DNA of 64,000 nucleotides from Kriegella aquimaris (GTDB lineage Bacteria > Bacteroidota > Bacteroidia > Flavobacteriales > Flavobacteriaceae): positions 186,001 to 250,000 of the forward strand of contig NZ_FNGV01000006.1 of NCBI RefSeq assembly GCF_900103215.1, in the 5' to 3' direction. The notes beneath the pieces are model-generated. The model was not told the origin of the DNA and did no database searches. It saw only the letters and a list, made by a program, of their open reading frames with translations. Every line of letters begins with the position of its first letter. The first letter of the stretch is position 1. The position numbers and the translations under genes are program-made. Of this stretch, positions 45,053 through 55,200 are shown piece by piece.

Positions 45053-45877
45053 TTATGAAGCAAGTGCTTTTGCCAATTTAATACATTCTACAGCCTCTTT
45101 TACATCGTGCACCCTTAAAATGGAAGCTCCTTTTTGCAGGGCTACCATATTCAGTGCGGTAGTTCCATTGAGCGCGTTTTCGGCACTACCGCCTAAAATT
45201 TTATAGATCATTGATTTTCTGCTTAGACCGGCCAAGATGGGAAGTTCAAAGGTTTGAAACAAGTGCAACTGTCGAAGCAACTCGTAATTTTGTGCTATAT
45301 TTTTGGCGAACCCAAAACCCGGGTCAACCATCAGGTCATTAATTTGCTTAGCTCTTGCCAAAACGATGCGTTCAGAAAAGAATTGAAGTATCTCTGTAAG
45401 TAAATTTTCATAATTGGTCTGCTGTTGCATGTTTTTGGGATTGCCCCGCATGTGCATCATAATATAGGGTACTTGATAGGCCGCAATAGTGTCAAACATG
45501 TTTTCGTCTAGCATTCCTGCGGAAATATCATTAATCATTGCCGCACCTACCTGCAAACATTCCTTGGCAACATTACTACGAAAAGTGTCAATGGATAGTA
45601 GGCTTTCAGGAAATTCTTTCTGTAGCGCTTCTATCACCGGAACTATTCTTTTTGTTTCGGCTTCTTCCGATATTTCCGTTGCCCCCGGCCGCGAACTATA
45701 TGCGCCCACATCGATGAAGGTGGCCCCTTCATGTAGCATACTTTCCACCTGCAGTAAAATATTCTTTTCTTTGGTGTACTTTCCACCGTCATAAAAAGAA
45801 TCAGGGGTTATATTGAGAATACCCATGACCTTGGGTTGGCTCAGATCAATTAAATTTCCTTTGCAATTGATAGTCAT
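45053..45877 (-). CDS. folP: Dihydropteroate synthase
   Basis: This 274-residue folate enzyme joins p-aminobenzoate to dihydropterin pyrophosphate. Motifs: VMGILNITPDSFYDGGKY, GATFIDVGAYSSRPGA, MINDISAGM, the DPGFGFAKN loop with Lys, AGLSRKSMI and a closing LRVHDV block. All are in the family order. folE, a different step of the pathway, is about 20 kb away in this window. folP is upstream of cdaA on the same strand and divergent from the DUF1599 gene. Confidence 0.96.
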   Translation of the reverse strand: MTINCKGNLIDLSQPKVMGILNITPDSFYDGGKYTKEKNILLQVESMLHEGATFIDVGAYSSRPGATEISEEAETKRIVPVIEALQKEFPESLLSIDTFRSNVAKECLQVGAAMINDISAGMLDENMFDTIAAYQVPYIMMHMRGNPKNMQQQTNYENLLTEILQFFSERIVLARAKQINDLMVDPGFGFAKNIAQNYELLRQLHLFQTFELPILAGLSRKSMIYKILGGSAENALNGTTALNMVALQKGASILRVHDVKEAVECIKLAKALAS

Positions 45878-45989
45878 AATTTGATAAAGTTGGAGGAATT
45901 GGGCTTGATAAACCGAGTTTAAAACGCGAACTTTGGCGAATTGAAATTTTAAGCGAAATTTACCATTTAAGTGGTAGTAAAAAAAATAG

Positions 45990-46544
45990 ATGCAGCAAAC
46001 TTCTGAACAATACGATGCGGTAGTAGCTATTTGCCGGAATCTGTTTCAAAAAAAAATGAAGGATTATGGCAGCGCTTGGCGAATTTTAAGGCTTCCTTCC
46101 CTGACCGATCAGATATATATCAAAGCTCAACGTATACGAAGTTTGCAAGAAAACGAAGTTCGTAAAGTAGATGAGGGAGAACGTTCTGAATTTATCGGTA
46201 TCATTAATTATGCGATAATGGCCCTCATTCAATTGGAAATGGGCATCGCCTCTGAACCTGATCTTTCCGAGGAAAAAGCCGTAGCACTTTATGATAAGCA
46301 TATTTCGGAAACAAAATCACTTATGGAGAAAAAGAACCATGATTATGGAGAGGCTTGGCGTGATATGCGCATAAGTTCTTTGACCGACTTGATTTTGCAG
46401 AAATTGTTGCGCGTTAAACAGATAGAAGATAACAAAGGGAAAACTTTGGTCAGTGAGGGAATCGATGCCAATTATCAGGATATGATAAATTATGCCATTT
46501 TTGCACTTATCCATATGGATGAGCACCAATCTGAAAAGGGGTAA
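45990..46544 (+). CDS. DUF1599 protein with two tandem domain copies
   Basis: This 184-residue protein consists of two copies of the DUF1599 unit. Copy 1 (about 5-85): FQKKMKDYGSAWRILRLPS, TDQIYIKAQRIRSLQ, GIINYAIMALIQLEMG. Copy 2 (about 95-178): MEKKNHDYGEAWRDMRISS, TDLILQKLLRVKQIED, DMINYAIFALIHMDE. Both keep the K-x-x-DYG-x-AWR core. DUF1599 is linked to nucleotide-modification systems in some phages, but in Bacteroidota it is a chromosomal neighbour of folP and tpiA; its activity is not known. The gene starts a plus-strand series through clpS. Confidence 0.88.
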   Translation: MQQTSEQYDAVVAICRNLFQKKMKDYGSAWRILRLPSLTDQIYIKAQRIRSLQENEVRKVDEGERSEFIGIINYAIMALIQLEMGIASEPDLSEEKAVALYDKHISETKSLMEKKNHDYGEAWRDMRISSLTDLILQKLLRVKQIEDNKGKTLVSEGIDANYQDMINYAIFALIHMDEHQSEKG

Positions 46545-46652
46545 ACTTTCATTAAAGCACGGTATGACCCTAGCATATAATTTACACTGCAATTCTTAAT
46601 GTTAATCTAATAATCAGTGTGTCGGATAGCATAATATTCACTTAAAGAAAAC

Positions 46653-47750
46653 ATGAAATATATAGTCGGTTTATCACGTATAATAGTTGGAGTTCTTTTT
46701 ATTATTAGCGGGTTCATAAAACTCAATGACCCTGTTGGTTTCTCATTCAAACTGCAAGAATATTTCAGTGCCGGCGTTTTAGATCTTCCGTTTTTTGAGC
46801 CGTATGCATTGACTATTTCTATTTTTGTTGTCATTTTCGAGGTGATGTTGGGCGTAATGCTCTTGACTGGCTTTCGGGTGAAGTTTACAGTGTGGAGCTT
46901 ATTGCTAATGATTGTGTTTTTTACCTTCCTGACATTTTATTCGGCCTATTTCAATAAGGTGACCGACTGTGGTTGCTTTGGAGATGCTATCAAATTGACT
47001 CCATGGGAATCGTTCACAAAAGATATTGTACTTCTGGTATTGATTGTTGTTTTATTTGTAGGCAGTAAGCATATTAAGTCGGTTTTTGGCCCGAATACCA
47101 AAAGAATCGTTACTGTAATCGCATTGGTGTTATGCGGAATCTATGCCAATTACGTGCTAAATCATTTGCCGGTAATTGACTTTAGACCGTATAAAATCGG
47201 TGCAAATATCGAGCAGGGTATGGGAGTCCCCGAAGGTGCGCCCAAAGCTATATTTGAATATGCATGGAAATTTAAGGTCGATGGCGAGGAAAAGGTTTTT
47301 GTTACCCAAGGCGATTATCCGACGGTCGATGGTGAATTTATCGATGTCGAGACGACTGAAATACAAAAAGGTTATGAACCGCCCATACATGATTTTACCA
47401 TAGAACAAGAAGGTGAAGACTTTGCAGCGACCTTACTTCAAAAACCGAAATTAATCATGGTGGTGGCTTACGATTTGCGAAAGAGCCATATGCCCGTTTT
47501 TGAACAAATAAAGCAAATTACCGATAGTGCGGTAAAGAAGGGATATAAAGTAATTGGTATGTCGGCATCCAATGATGAACAGACCCAACAATTACGTCAG
47601 ACCTACGATTTGAATTTTGAGTTTTATTTTACTGATGAAACTACATTGAAGACTATAGTTCGTTCGAACCCGGGAGTTTTGGTGTTGGAAAAAGGAACTA
47701 TCAAGCAAAAAGTACATTATAACGATTTAGGAGATTTGGAATTCAATTAA
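46653..47750 (+). CDS. DoxX-like membrane protein with C-terminal thioredoxin-like domain
   Basis: This 365-residue protein has a DoxX/MauE-like four-helix part (about 5-150) with GVLFIISGFIKLNDPVGFSFKL, LGVMLLTGFRVKF and TDCGCFGDAIKLTPWESFTKD, where the CGCFGD cysteines may take part in redox chemistry. A short linker helix at about 150-170 is followed by a periplasmic part (about 175-365) with a thioredoxin-like end (KLIMVVAYDLRKSH, GYKVIGMSAS, YFTDETTLKTIVRSNPG) but no CxxC. The family (BT_3928-like) is Bacteroidota-specific with unknown partner. It lies 70 bases upstream of tpiA. Confidence 0.85.
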   Translation: MKYIVGLSRIIVGVLFIISGFIKLNDPVGFSFKLQEYFSAGVLDLPFFEPYALTISIFVVIFEVMLGVMLLTGFRVKFTVWSLLLMIVFFTFLTFYSAYFNKVTDCGCFGDAIKLTPWESFTKDIVLLVLIVVLFVGSKHIKSVFGPNTKRIVTVIALVLCGIYANYVLNHLPVIDFRPYKIGANIEQGMGVPEGAPKAIFEYAWKFKVDGEEKVFVTQGDYPTVDGEFIDVETTEIQKGYEPPIHDFTIEQEGEDFAATLLQKPKLIMVVAYDLRKSHMPVFEQIKQITDSAVKKGYKVIGMSASNDEQTQQLRQTYDLNFEFYFTDETTLKTIVRSNPGVLVLEKGTIKQKVHYNDLGDLEFN

Positions 47751-47820
47751 TCGGATTTTAAAGCTGATGCATTGGATGAAATCAAAGAGTATAGAATTTT
47801 AGAAACTAAACACATCGAAA

Positions 47821-48570
47821 ATGAGAAGTAAAATTGTTGCAGGAAATTGGAAAATGAACAAAAATATGAAAGAGACGGAAGCCTTGCTTACCGAACTTTC
47901 AGCAAAACTGCCCGATACAAAAGCCGAAGTCATGGTGGCACCTACTTTTGTTAATTTGGCCAAGGCCGTACGTACGTTGGAAACTTCGACTATTGAGGTT
48001 ATTGCACAGAACGTCCATTTCGCAGAAAACGGAGCCTATACCGGTGAAATTTCTGCAGATATGTTATTGAGTGTGGGGGTCGAGACTGTCATTATAGGTC
48101 ATTCAGAAAGAAGAGCTTATTTTGGAGAAACCGATGAGATTTTGGCTAAAAAAGTGGTTACGGCATTGGGCAAGGGCATGCGTGTCATGTTTTGCTTTGG
48201 GGAAGAATTGGAAGATAGAAAATCTGGCAACCATTTTAACCTTGTTGAAAGCCAACTGAAGAATGCACTATTTTCTTTGGATGCTAGTGTATGGTCGAAA
48301 ATTATATTGGCTTATGAGCCTGTTTGGGCAATTGGTACAGGTGAAACTGCATCTCCCGAGCAAGCCCAAGAAATGCACGCCTTTATTCGAAAAACAATTA
48401 CGGAAGCTTATGATGCAACTATAGCCAATAATGTTTCTATTCTTTACGGAGGAAGCGTTAAACCGGCCAATGCAGAAGAAATTTTCTCAAAACCTGATGT
48501 TGATGGGGGACTCATTGGTGGGGCGTCATTAAAAGCTGATGACTTTGTGGCAATTATAAGTGCCATTTAG
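47821..48570 (+). CDS. tpiA: Triosephosphate isomerase
   Basis: This 249-residue TIM-barrel enzyme of glycolysis interconverts dihydroxyacetone phosphate and glyceraldehyde 3-phosphate. It has KIVAGNWKMNKN at the start (Asn/Lys), catalytic His94 in IIGHSERR, catalytic Glu166 in AYEPVWAIGTG (with mobile loop 6) and the phosphate-binding LYGGSVKPANA and GLIGGASL. All catalytic residues are present and the length is normal. A terminator at 48588-48628 separates it from prmA. Confidence 0.97.
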   Translation: MRSKIVAGNWKMNKNMKETEALLTELSAKLPDTKAEVMVAPTFVNLAKAVRTLETSTIEVIAQNVHFAENGAYTGEISADMLLSVGVETVIIGHSERRAYFGETDEILAKKVVTALGKGMRVMFCFGEELEDRKSGNHFNLVESQLKNALFSLDASVWSKIILAYEPVWAIGTGETASPEQAQEMHAFIRKTITEAYDATIANNVSILYGGSVKPANAEEIFSKPDVDGGLIGGASLKADDFVAIISAI

Positions 48571-48587
48571 AGCTAAAACGTCTTTTT

Positions 48588-48628
48588 AGGAGGTTTTTAC
48601 TTCGAAGAAATGAGAACCTCCTATTTTT
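48588..48628 (+). terminator. Terminator after tpiA
   Basis: AGGAGGTT (48588-48595) pairs with AACCTCCT (48615-48622) around a 19-base loop, followed by ATTTTT. Confidence 0.8.
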
Positions 48629-48650
48629 CATTCATATTATGAAGTAGCGC

Positions 48651-49487
48651 ATGTCAAATACCATTTATGTAGAATATAATTTTAAGATTGAGCCTCAACA
48701 ACCTGCTTCCGATATTTTAATTGCCGAATTGGGAGAGGCCGGTTTTGAAAGTTTTGTCGAGAATGAGGAAGGGATTTTGGCGTACATTCAAAAAACGGAT
48801 TGGAACGACACTATTCTTAAAGGCATCCAGATTTTTGATAATAAGAATTTTAAAATTGATTTCTCTTTAAAAGAAATCGAACAAGAAAATTGGAATGCGA
48901 CTTGGGAGCAGAATTTCGATCCTATTCAAGTAGGTGACCAATGTATGGTCCGTGCTCCTTTTCATGCAAAACCAACGACAAAATACGATATCGTCATTGA
49001 ACCAAAGATGAGTTTTGGAACTGGGCACCACGAAACTACCCATATGATGTTACAGTTTATTTTGGACCACGATTTTGACGGTAAATCGGTGTTGGATATG
49101 GGTTCGGGAACTGGCGTACTGGCTATCTTGGCCGCAATGAAAGGCGCTTCTCATGTTGATGCCATCGATATTGATAATTGGTGTTATGTGAACGCCAAAG
49201 AAAACGTGCAACGGAACAACTGTGACCATATCAATGTGAAAGAGGGGGATAGTAGTCTGTTGGGATCGATGAAATACGATATTATTTTGGCCAATATTAA
49301 TCGAAATATATTGTTGGAAGATATCCCGCGATATGCCGAATCACTAAAAAAAGATGGACAGCTATTTCTAAGTGGGTTTTATTCCGAAGACATTCCTACG
49401 ATTTCTGCAAAATGTAGGGAGTTAAACCTAGAATTTGAAAAAAACATCGAAAAAAATAATTGGGTTGCCGTAAAATATGTATTTTAG
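48651..49487 (+). CDS. prmA: Ribosomal protein L11 methyltransferase
   Basis: This 278-residue SAM-dependent enzyme methylates ribosomal protein L11. The N-terminal recognition domain (about 1-110) ends with VIEPKMSFGTGHHETTHMM, a family hallmark. The Rossmann part has VLDMGSGTGVLAI (SAM motif I) and ILANINRNILL (catalytic motif, with NINR in place of NPxx as usual in the phylum), then LSGFYSEDI. It stands between tpiA and clpS on the same strand; the clpS frame begins just past its stop. Confidence 0.95.
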   Translation: MSNTIYVEYNFKIEPQQPASDILIAELGEAGFESFVENEEGILAYIQKTDWNDTILKGIQIFDNKNFKIDFSLKEIEQENWNATWEQNFDPIQVGDQCMVRAPFHAKPTTKYDIVIEPKMSFGTGHHETTHMMLQFILDHDFDGKSVLDMGSGTGVLAILAAMKGASHVDAIDIDNWCYVNAKENVQRNNCDHINVKEGDSSLLGSMKYDIILANINRNILLEDIPRYAESLKKDGQLFLSGFYSEDIPTISAKCRELNLEFEKNIEKNNWVAVKYVF

Positions 49488-49530
49488 GGAGTGTTATACT
49501 GGTAGAAATGAATGTATAAATGTTATCACT

Positions 49531-49806
49531 ATGAGCACCAAAGAAAAAATATCGGAAGAGCTGCTTTTAGAGGAAAAAGTAGTGAAACAGAATGAAATTG
49601 TACTTTTCAACGACGAGGTCAACACTTTTGATCATGTTATTGAAACATTAATCGCTGTTTGCGATCACACTCCTGAGCAAGCCGAACAATGCGCTTTGAT
49701 AGTTCATTACAACGGCAAATGCACTGTCAAAACAGGAGAGTACAATGATTTGGAACCACAATGTAGTGGATTGCTACAAGCCGGACTGAGTGCTGAAATC
49801 GTTTAG
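49531..49806 (+). CDS. clpS: ClpS adaptor protein
   Basis: This protein (91 residues from ATG 49531) is the ClpA/ClpC N-end-rule adaptor. The core reads VLFNDEVNTFDHVIETL (the conserved N-D-x-x-N/T-F/T motif that binds N-degrons) and then EQAEQCALIVHYNGKC. The open frame continues back to 49477, overlapping the prmA stop, but those 18 residues are unlike the family; the ATG at 49531 (MSTKEKISEELLLEEK) is chosen. It probably shares the prmA transcript. Confidence 0.9.
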   Translation: MSTKEKISEELLLEEKVVKQNEIVLFNDEVNTFDHVIETLIAVCDHTPEQAEQCALIVHYNGKCTVKTGEYNDLEPQCSGLLQAGLSAEIV

Positions 49807-50313
49807 TGCGTAAAGCCTAACGTTATAGCATGGTTTTCCTTGGCTTATTGCAGGCCGTCACCATACCAAGATGTTTTTTGGTAGCCAAAAAGTATTCCCT
49901 AATTTCTTGTAAAATCTTTTCTTATTGTAGTACACTGTCGTGCTAATATTTTAGACGTTCTAGGGTCTGAAATCCACGGATAATCTTAAATCCGGCTACT
50001 ATTAGTTGCATAATAAGGAATTTGAGATGCTGTCAACTTTCTATCCCTGATTCCCTGGTCATTTTCAAACTTTTAAATCATTTCATATTTCACGGTTAAA
50101 GCCCGTATTTTAGTAATTCGGCAGAAATTGATATTTGCCCAGAACTTAAATAATAGAATAACATACTGGCTGTTTGCCTTGGAAAGCTTTGTGGTGTGCG
50201 GTTTGCTTGCTATTGTAGTTTTCGATTAATGTAAGAAATATACCTAACCCTTTTCAGCTGCAAAAGTGGTATATTCCATGCCTTAAATGTTCGTAGTAAT
50301 AATTGTGCGATGA
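49807..50313. other. Intergenic stretch before the sigma-factor gene
   Basis: About 500 bases without a convincing ORF on either strand; frames are broken by stops. The ECF operon promoter must lie here, but I see no good TTG/TAnnTTTG pair. No tRNA, clear hairpin or domain relic was found. Confidence 0.5.
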
Positions 50314-50865
50314 ATGGCTCTCTCAAAAAAATATAAGATTAGTTCTGGCGATTTCAACCTGCTGTTCAATACCTTATTTACGCCACTTTGCCTATTTGCA
50401 AACAAATTTTTGAACGATATCGAGATTTCTAAAGATGTCGTACAAGAGGTTTTTGTTCAGGTGTGGAATAAAAGAATTGAATTCAATGACGAAGTGGTGG
50501 TCAAATCGTATCTATACGCTTCTGTTAAAAACAAATCCCTAGATTATTTGAAGAGTAAACATTTCAAGGTGAAATCGGATGTCAAAATAGAACAGCTGAA
50601 AAAAGTGGAATCCAATTCTTTTTTCTTAAGGGAAGTGATGCTGTCGGAAACCTATGAAATAATTGCGGCCGCCTTGGAGAAATTACCTATGAAGTCAAGG
50701 GAGGTTACTAAATTAAGTGTTTTAGGTTTGTCAAATCAACAAATTGCCGAAGAACTTGATATTTCTGTGAACACTGTTAAAACGCAAAAACGCATAGCCT
50801 ATAAAAAGCTAAGAGCAGTTTTAAAAAAGGATTACTTTCTTTTTCTCTCCATATTTTTGACATAA
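50314..50865 (+). CDS. ECF sigma factor (SusCD/FecR-linked)
   Basis: This 183-residue sigma-70-family factor has region 2 with DIEISKDVVQEVFVQVWNKR and region 4 with LPMKSREVTKLSVLGLSNQQ, then IAEELDISVNTVKTQKRIAYKKLR. It lacks region 3, as ECF factors do, and matches the Bacteroidota group that pairs with FecR-type anti-sigma factors and STN-bearing SusC proteins. The next gene (50966) encodes that anti-sigma factor and 52274 the matching receptor, so it is likely released when the glycan receptor is occupied. The gap of 100 bases to the FecR gene has no terminator. Confidence 0.93.
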   Translation: MALSKKYKISSGDFNLLFNTLFTPLCLFANKFLNDIEISKDVVQEVFVQVWNKRIEFNDEVVVKSYLYASVKNKSLDYLKSKHFKVKSDVKIEQLKKVESNSFFLREVMLSETYEIIAAALEKLPMKSREVTKLSVLGLSNQQIAEELDISVNTVKTQKRIAYKKLRAVLKKDYFLFLSIFLT

Positions 50866-50965
50866 GTTAAAAAAATCACAATTTTTTTTCACCCTGTTTA
50901 ACGTTTCTCTCGTCTTATTAAAAAATGAGGGGAATGTAACTGCATATTCCATCTAATTGAAGCAT

Positions 50966-52126
50966 ATGGGTTATTTAAGAAAAGTGATAGTAATGGCCAA
51001 ATCGATTGCGGCAAAAGTTCTTAGCGGGGAACAGGTCGATGAGGCTCCTCTGAAGGAAATCTTTTCTGATGAGGATAAGAATCATATCCTTTCACAACTT
51101 AATGATAAAACTGCCTTAAAAACATATCAGAAGACTAGAAGCGATTTAAACAATGACAGAGCTGAGCAGTGGAAAAAGCTTGAGTCGTTGTCGGTGAAAA
51201 AGCCAAAGGTTTTAACACTTAGGTTTCTTGGGCGTTTAGCGGCTGTCTTTATTGGTCTTGTCGCATTATCGGGGTATTTGTTTTATCAGATTTCCGCTGA
51301 TTCCAATGCTGACGTTCAAATTCCTGAGGATGTCATTACGTTAGAACTTGAAGATGGTACCATCAAGGTTATTGATCCTGAAAAAGGAAACAAGATAACG
51401 AATGCTAAAGGGGAAGTAATCGGGGTTCAAAACAAAGATTCTATAAGTTATAAAACTGCGTCGGCCGAAGAGAAACTTGCCTATAATGTTCTTAAAGTAC
51501 CCTATGGGAAAAAATTCCTGATTTCACTATCTGATGGTACATCGGTACACTTGAATGCCGGTACGTCACTTAGGTATCCTATAAAATTTTTGAAAGGTCA
51601 TAAGAGGGAAGTTTTTTTGGATGGGGAGGCTTATTTCAATGTGGCAAAGGACAAACAGCATCCTTTTTTGATCAATACGGGTAAACTGAACATAGAAGTA
51701 TTGGGCACCAAATTCAACATATCATCTTATGAAGAGGACCCGCAAGTAAATACAGTAGTCGTTTCCGGTCTGGTAAAGGTATATGATGACACTTCTGATA
51801 ATAGTGATTTGGTTACTCCGGGTCGCATGGCTTCTTGGGATAGGCTTACGGAAAGCACGATAGTCACCGAAACGGAATTGGATTTACATGTAGGATGGAT
51901 AGAAGGAAAATTAGTGTTCAGAAGAACCACTTTTGGGGCAATGATAAAAAAATTGGAACGGTTTTATGATGTCGAGATAACCAGTACCAATGAAGCGCTC
52001 AATGAAACCGTATTCAGTGCCTCTTTTGATTTGAATATCGAAAGTATTGACCAAGTGCTGAACTACATATCTAAAAATTATCCTTTTACCTATACCAAAA
52101 ATCAAAATGGGATAACCATAAATTGA
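50966..52126 (+). CDS. FecR-family anti-sigma factor
   Basis: This protein (386 residues) has a cytoplasmic N-terminus (about 1-85), one transmembrane helix (about 88-105, LAAVFIGLVALSGYLFY), a periplasmic FecR domain (about 170-275) with VPYGKKFLISLSDGTSVHLNAG, FLDGEAYFNVAKDKQHPFLI and GTKFNISSYE, and a C-terminal DUF4974 (about 310-386) starting GKLVFRRTTFGAMIKKLERFYDVEI. The frame extends three codons back to a TTG at 50957; the ATG at 50966 is chosen, with another at 50993 possible. It transmits the receptor signal to the sigma factor encoded just upstream. Confidence 0.92.
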   Translation: MGYLRKVIVMAKSIAAKVLSGEQVDEAPLKEIFSDEDKNHILSQLNDKTALKTYQKTRSDLNNDRAEQWKKLESLSVKKPKVLTLRFLGRLAAVFIGLVALSGYLFYQISADSNADVQIPEDVITLELEDGTIKVIDPEKGNKITNAKGEVIGVQNKDSISYKTASAEEKLAYNVLKVPYGKKFLISLSDGTSVHLNAGTSLRYPIKFLKGHKREVFLDGEAYFNVAKDKQHPFLINTGKLNIEVLGTKFNISSYEEDPQVNTVVVSGLVKVYDDTSDNSDLVTPGRMASWDRLTESTIVTETELDLHVGWIEGKLVFRRTTFGAMIKKLERFYDVEITSTNEALNETVFSASFDLNIESIDQVLNYISKNYPFTYTKNQNGITIN

Positions 52127-52273
52127 ATAATAACCTTAAAATCCAAAACGATATGAAATGAAAGTAGTACAAATCTTGTGTTAGGGAAGCCGAGAAATAT
52201 GCGCGCAAAGGCATGGGGCTTCTTGAGATGAGTGAATTATGATTTTAATTAACTAAATTAACTACACCGAAAA

Positions 52274-55200
52274 ATGAAAAAAAAGAAAAGAGGCACGCAA
52301 CGCCCAAACCTTTTTAACTTTGGTCTAAAAATGAAGCTAACTACAATACTCTTAATTGTTTCGCTTTTTAAGATTCAGGCCAACACGTATTCACAGAACA
52401 CAAAAATTACGCTCAACTTAAAGAATGTTAGTCTAGAAGAGGTCTTCAATGAAATTGAAGCAAAGACAGAATTTAGGTTCTTATATAATAATGAAGAGGT
52501 GGACCCTGATAGAAAGGTCTCCATCAATGTTAGCAAAAAACGTATAGCTATAGTTTTACGCGAAATTTTTCAAAATACTTCAATAGATTATAAAGTATTT
52601 GATAATCGCCAGATTGTACTGAGCGATGTCAAAGAGAATTCAACAATACCAGATAGTAATATCAAGGTTGGCAAAACCGTTCAAAATCAAGTTACCGGTA
52701 CTGTGACTGATGAAGATGGGGTTCCTTTACCCGGAGTAAACGTCGTGGAAAAAGGTACTTCTAATGGGGCATCGACTGATTTTGACGGTAATTATGTCAT
52801 TACGGTATCCGATACGGCTACTTTGGTATTTTCTTCTCTTGGTTATACAACAAAGGAATTGGCTGTTGGAAGCCGCGACACTATTAATATGGTGTTGGAA
52901 GAAGATGCTAGTCAATTGGATGAAGTGGTTGTAACGGCCTTAGGGATTAAGAAAGATGCCAAAGCACTGGGGTATTCCGTTGCTAAGGTCGATACCGAGC
53001 GAATTCTTGCAAGTGGTACACCTGTTAATGCATTGCAATCATTGTACGGTACAGCTTCAGGTGTTTCTGTGGCCTCCACGGCAATTGGCCCTTCCGGAGG
53101 TATGAAAATCAATATTCGTAACGCTGTTTCGTTTGACGAAAATTCTACGACCAGACCTTTGATTGTAGTCGATGGAGTACCTATTCACGATGAGAATACA
53201 AGTATAAGCTATAACGAGCGCAGCGGTAGGGACAACGGTACCGGCATTAATGATATCAACCCTGATGATATTGCATCCTTTGAGATTCTAAAAGGAGCGA
53301 AGGCTTCTGTGCTATATGGTAGTGAAGGGGCGAACGGCGTAATATTGATTACGACCAAGAGTGGTACAAAAGGCCAAGGGCTAGGTGTTTCTGCCTCATT
53401 TACCACTTCAATGGATAAAAGTGCCTTCATGCCCGAGTTTCAAGATCAATATGGTACAGGTAGAAGCCCAAGTAACACCCAAACCGATGCTCAGGGTTAT
53501 TATCTTGATGATAATAACCAAAGAGCATTGGACGTTGCAGGTGCAGCTTTCGGACCTAAATTCGATCCAAACGTAAACTTGAATTGGTGGGACGGATCAA
53601 AAAAACCATGGGTAGCCAATAGACAAACAGTTTATGATCAGTTGTTCAGAACAGGTATTCAACAAACTGCCAATGTTGCCGTAAGTGGCGGTAATGACAA
53701 GGGATCTATGCGATTCTCTTATACCAATATGCGCTTAACGCCGGTGTTCTTAAATTCAGAGTACAAGAAGAATACTTTTAGTTTAAGTTCTACTTATAAG
53801 TTGAATGACTTTATATCAGTAAGGTACGTGGGTAACTACTATACGACAAATAATCTAAATTCGGCTTATGCGGGATCTTTTGATGCCCAAGGGGCAAGAT
53901 CATCTTTAGGTGCATATTCTAGAGATATTGATGTTGATTTGTTACGAAGCACTATGGTAACCGATAATGGTTATAACTACTTTTCGAACCCTGATTTACA
54001 GAGCAATTTTATTTCTGGAGGAAGGCAATCTGTTATAGGTACATTATGGGACTGGACACAGAATGAATCCATTTTTAAGCGGGTTCACAGTATTCAATCG
54101 TTAACCCTTGACTTGACGTTCAATGATGTTTTTACTGCCACTGTTTTAGGAGGATTGGATAATACTACAGAGCACAATACTTACAAAGGGAAACTACAAG
54201 ATCCTAGTTTGATTGGCCCAAATAGTGGCTCGGTTTATACAGATGACACTAGAAATATTCGTAAGACCTATGGTCAAGCCACTTTTAACTTCGATACCAG
54301 CATCAAAGAATTTGGTTTATCCGGTTTTGTGGGTGGAGCTATTAGAAACAATTTTACAGAAAGAAAAGGTGCTTCCGTTATCGGAGGAATGGTTATTCCG
54401 AATTTCTTTTCCTTCTCGAATCTTCCATCAGGTGTTCAGCCTGTATATACATTCGACAATGGAGAAGATATGCTGTACAGTTTGTTAGGTTCTTTTCAAG
54501 TCGACTGGAGAGATCAATTGTATGTTGAGGTTCAGGGCCGCCAAGATTGGTCTTCGATCTTACCTCCACAGAACAACAGTTATTTCTACCCTGGTGCCAG
54601 CGTAGCTTGGATTGCTTCCAACTCTTTTAACTTGCCAGATGTTGTGCAATTTTTAAAGCTTAGAACTTCATGGGCAGATGTAGGTCGCCCAGGACCACGA
54701 TACTTCAGTAATGTAAACCTAGGTGTTTCGGCATCGGGAAGTGGCTTTATTTTATCGCCTCCTGGTGACCTTCCTCCAATCGATGACAATTTCGTTCCGA
54801 ACTTAAAACCAGAACGTAAGCGTGAATACGAAGTAGGTCTTGAAGCATATTTATTCGATAAAAGAAGGTTGGGTATTGACTTCTCATTGTATCATTCGAA
54901 CACTTACGATCAAATAATGAAAGTAACGGCACCTCCAGGTCTTGGTGTAAACAACATCAGGTTGAATGCCGGTGATGTCGCCAATACAGGTTGGGAATTG
55001 GCTCTTAAGACGATTCCTGTCCTTGGGAAAGATTTCCAATGGAATTTCGATATGACTTTTGCCGCTAGTAAAACCAAAGTTGAAAGACTTGATGGAGAAC
55101 TTACTTCTTTGTCATTATGGGGAACAAACGGTTTGAACGCCGTGGCAGAAGTTGGTGGTGAATATGGAGTGATTTATCAGCAAAGGGGATGGCAGAACTA

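Noticed and set aside
49477-49530. 18-residue N-terminal extension of ClpS overlapping the prmA stop
   Set aside because: Sequence is unlike ClpS proteins and the ATG at 49531 gives a normal one.
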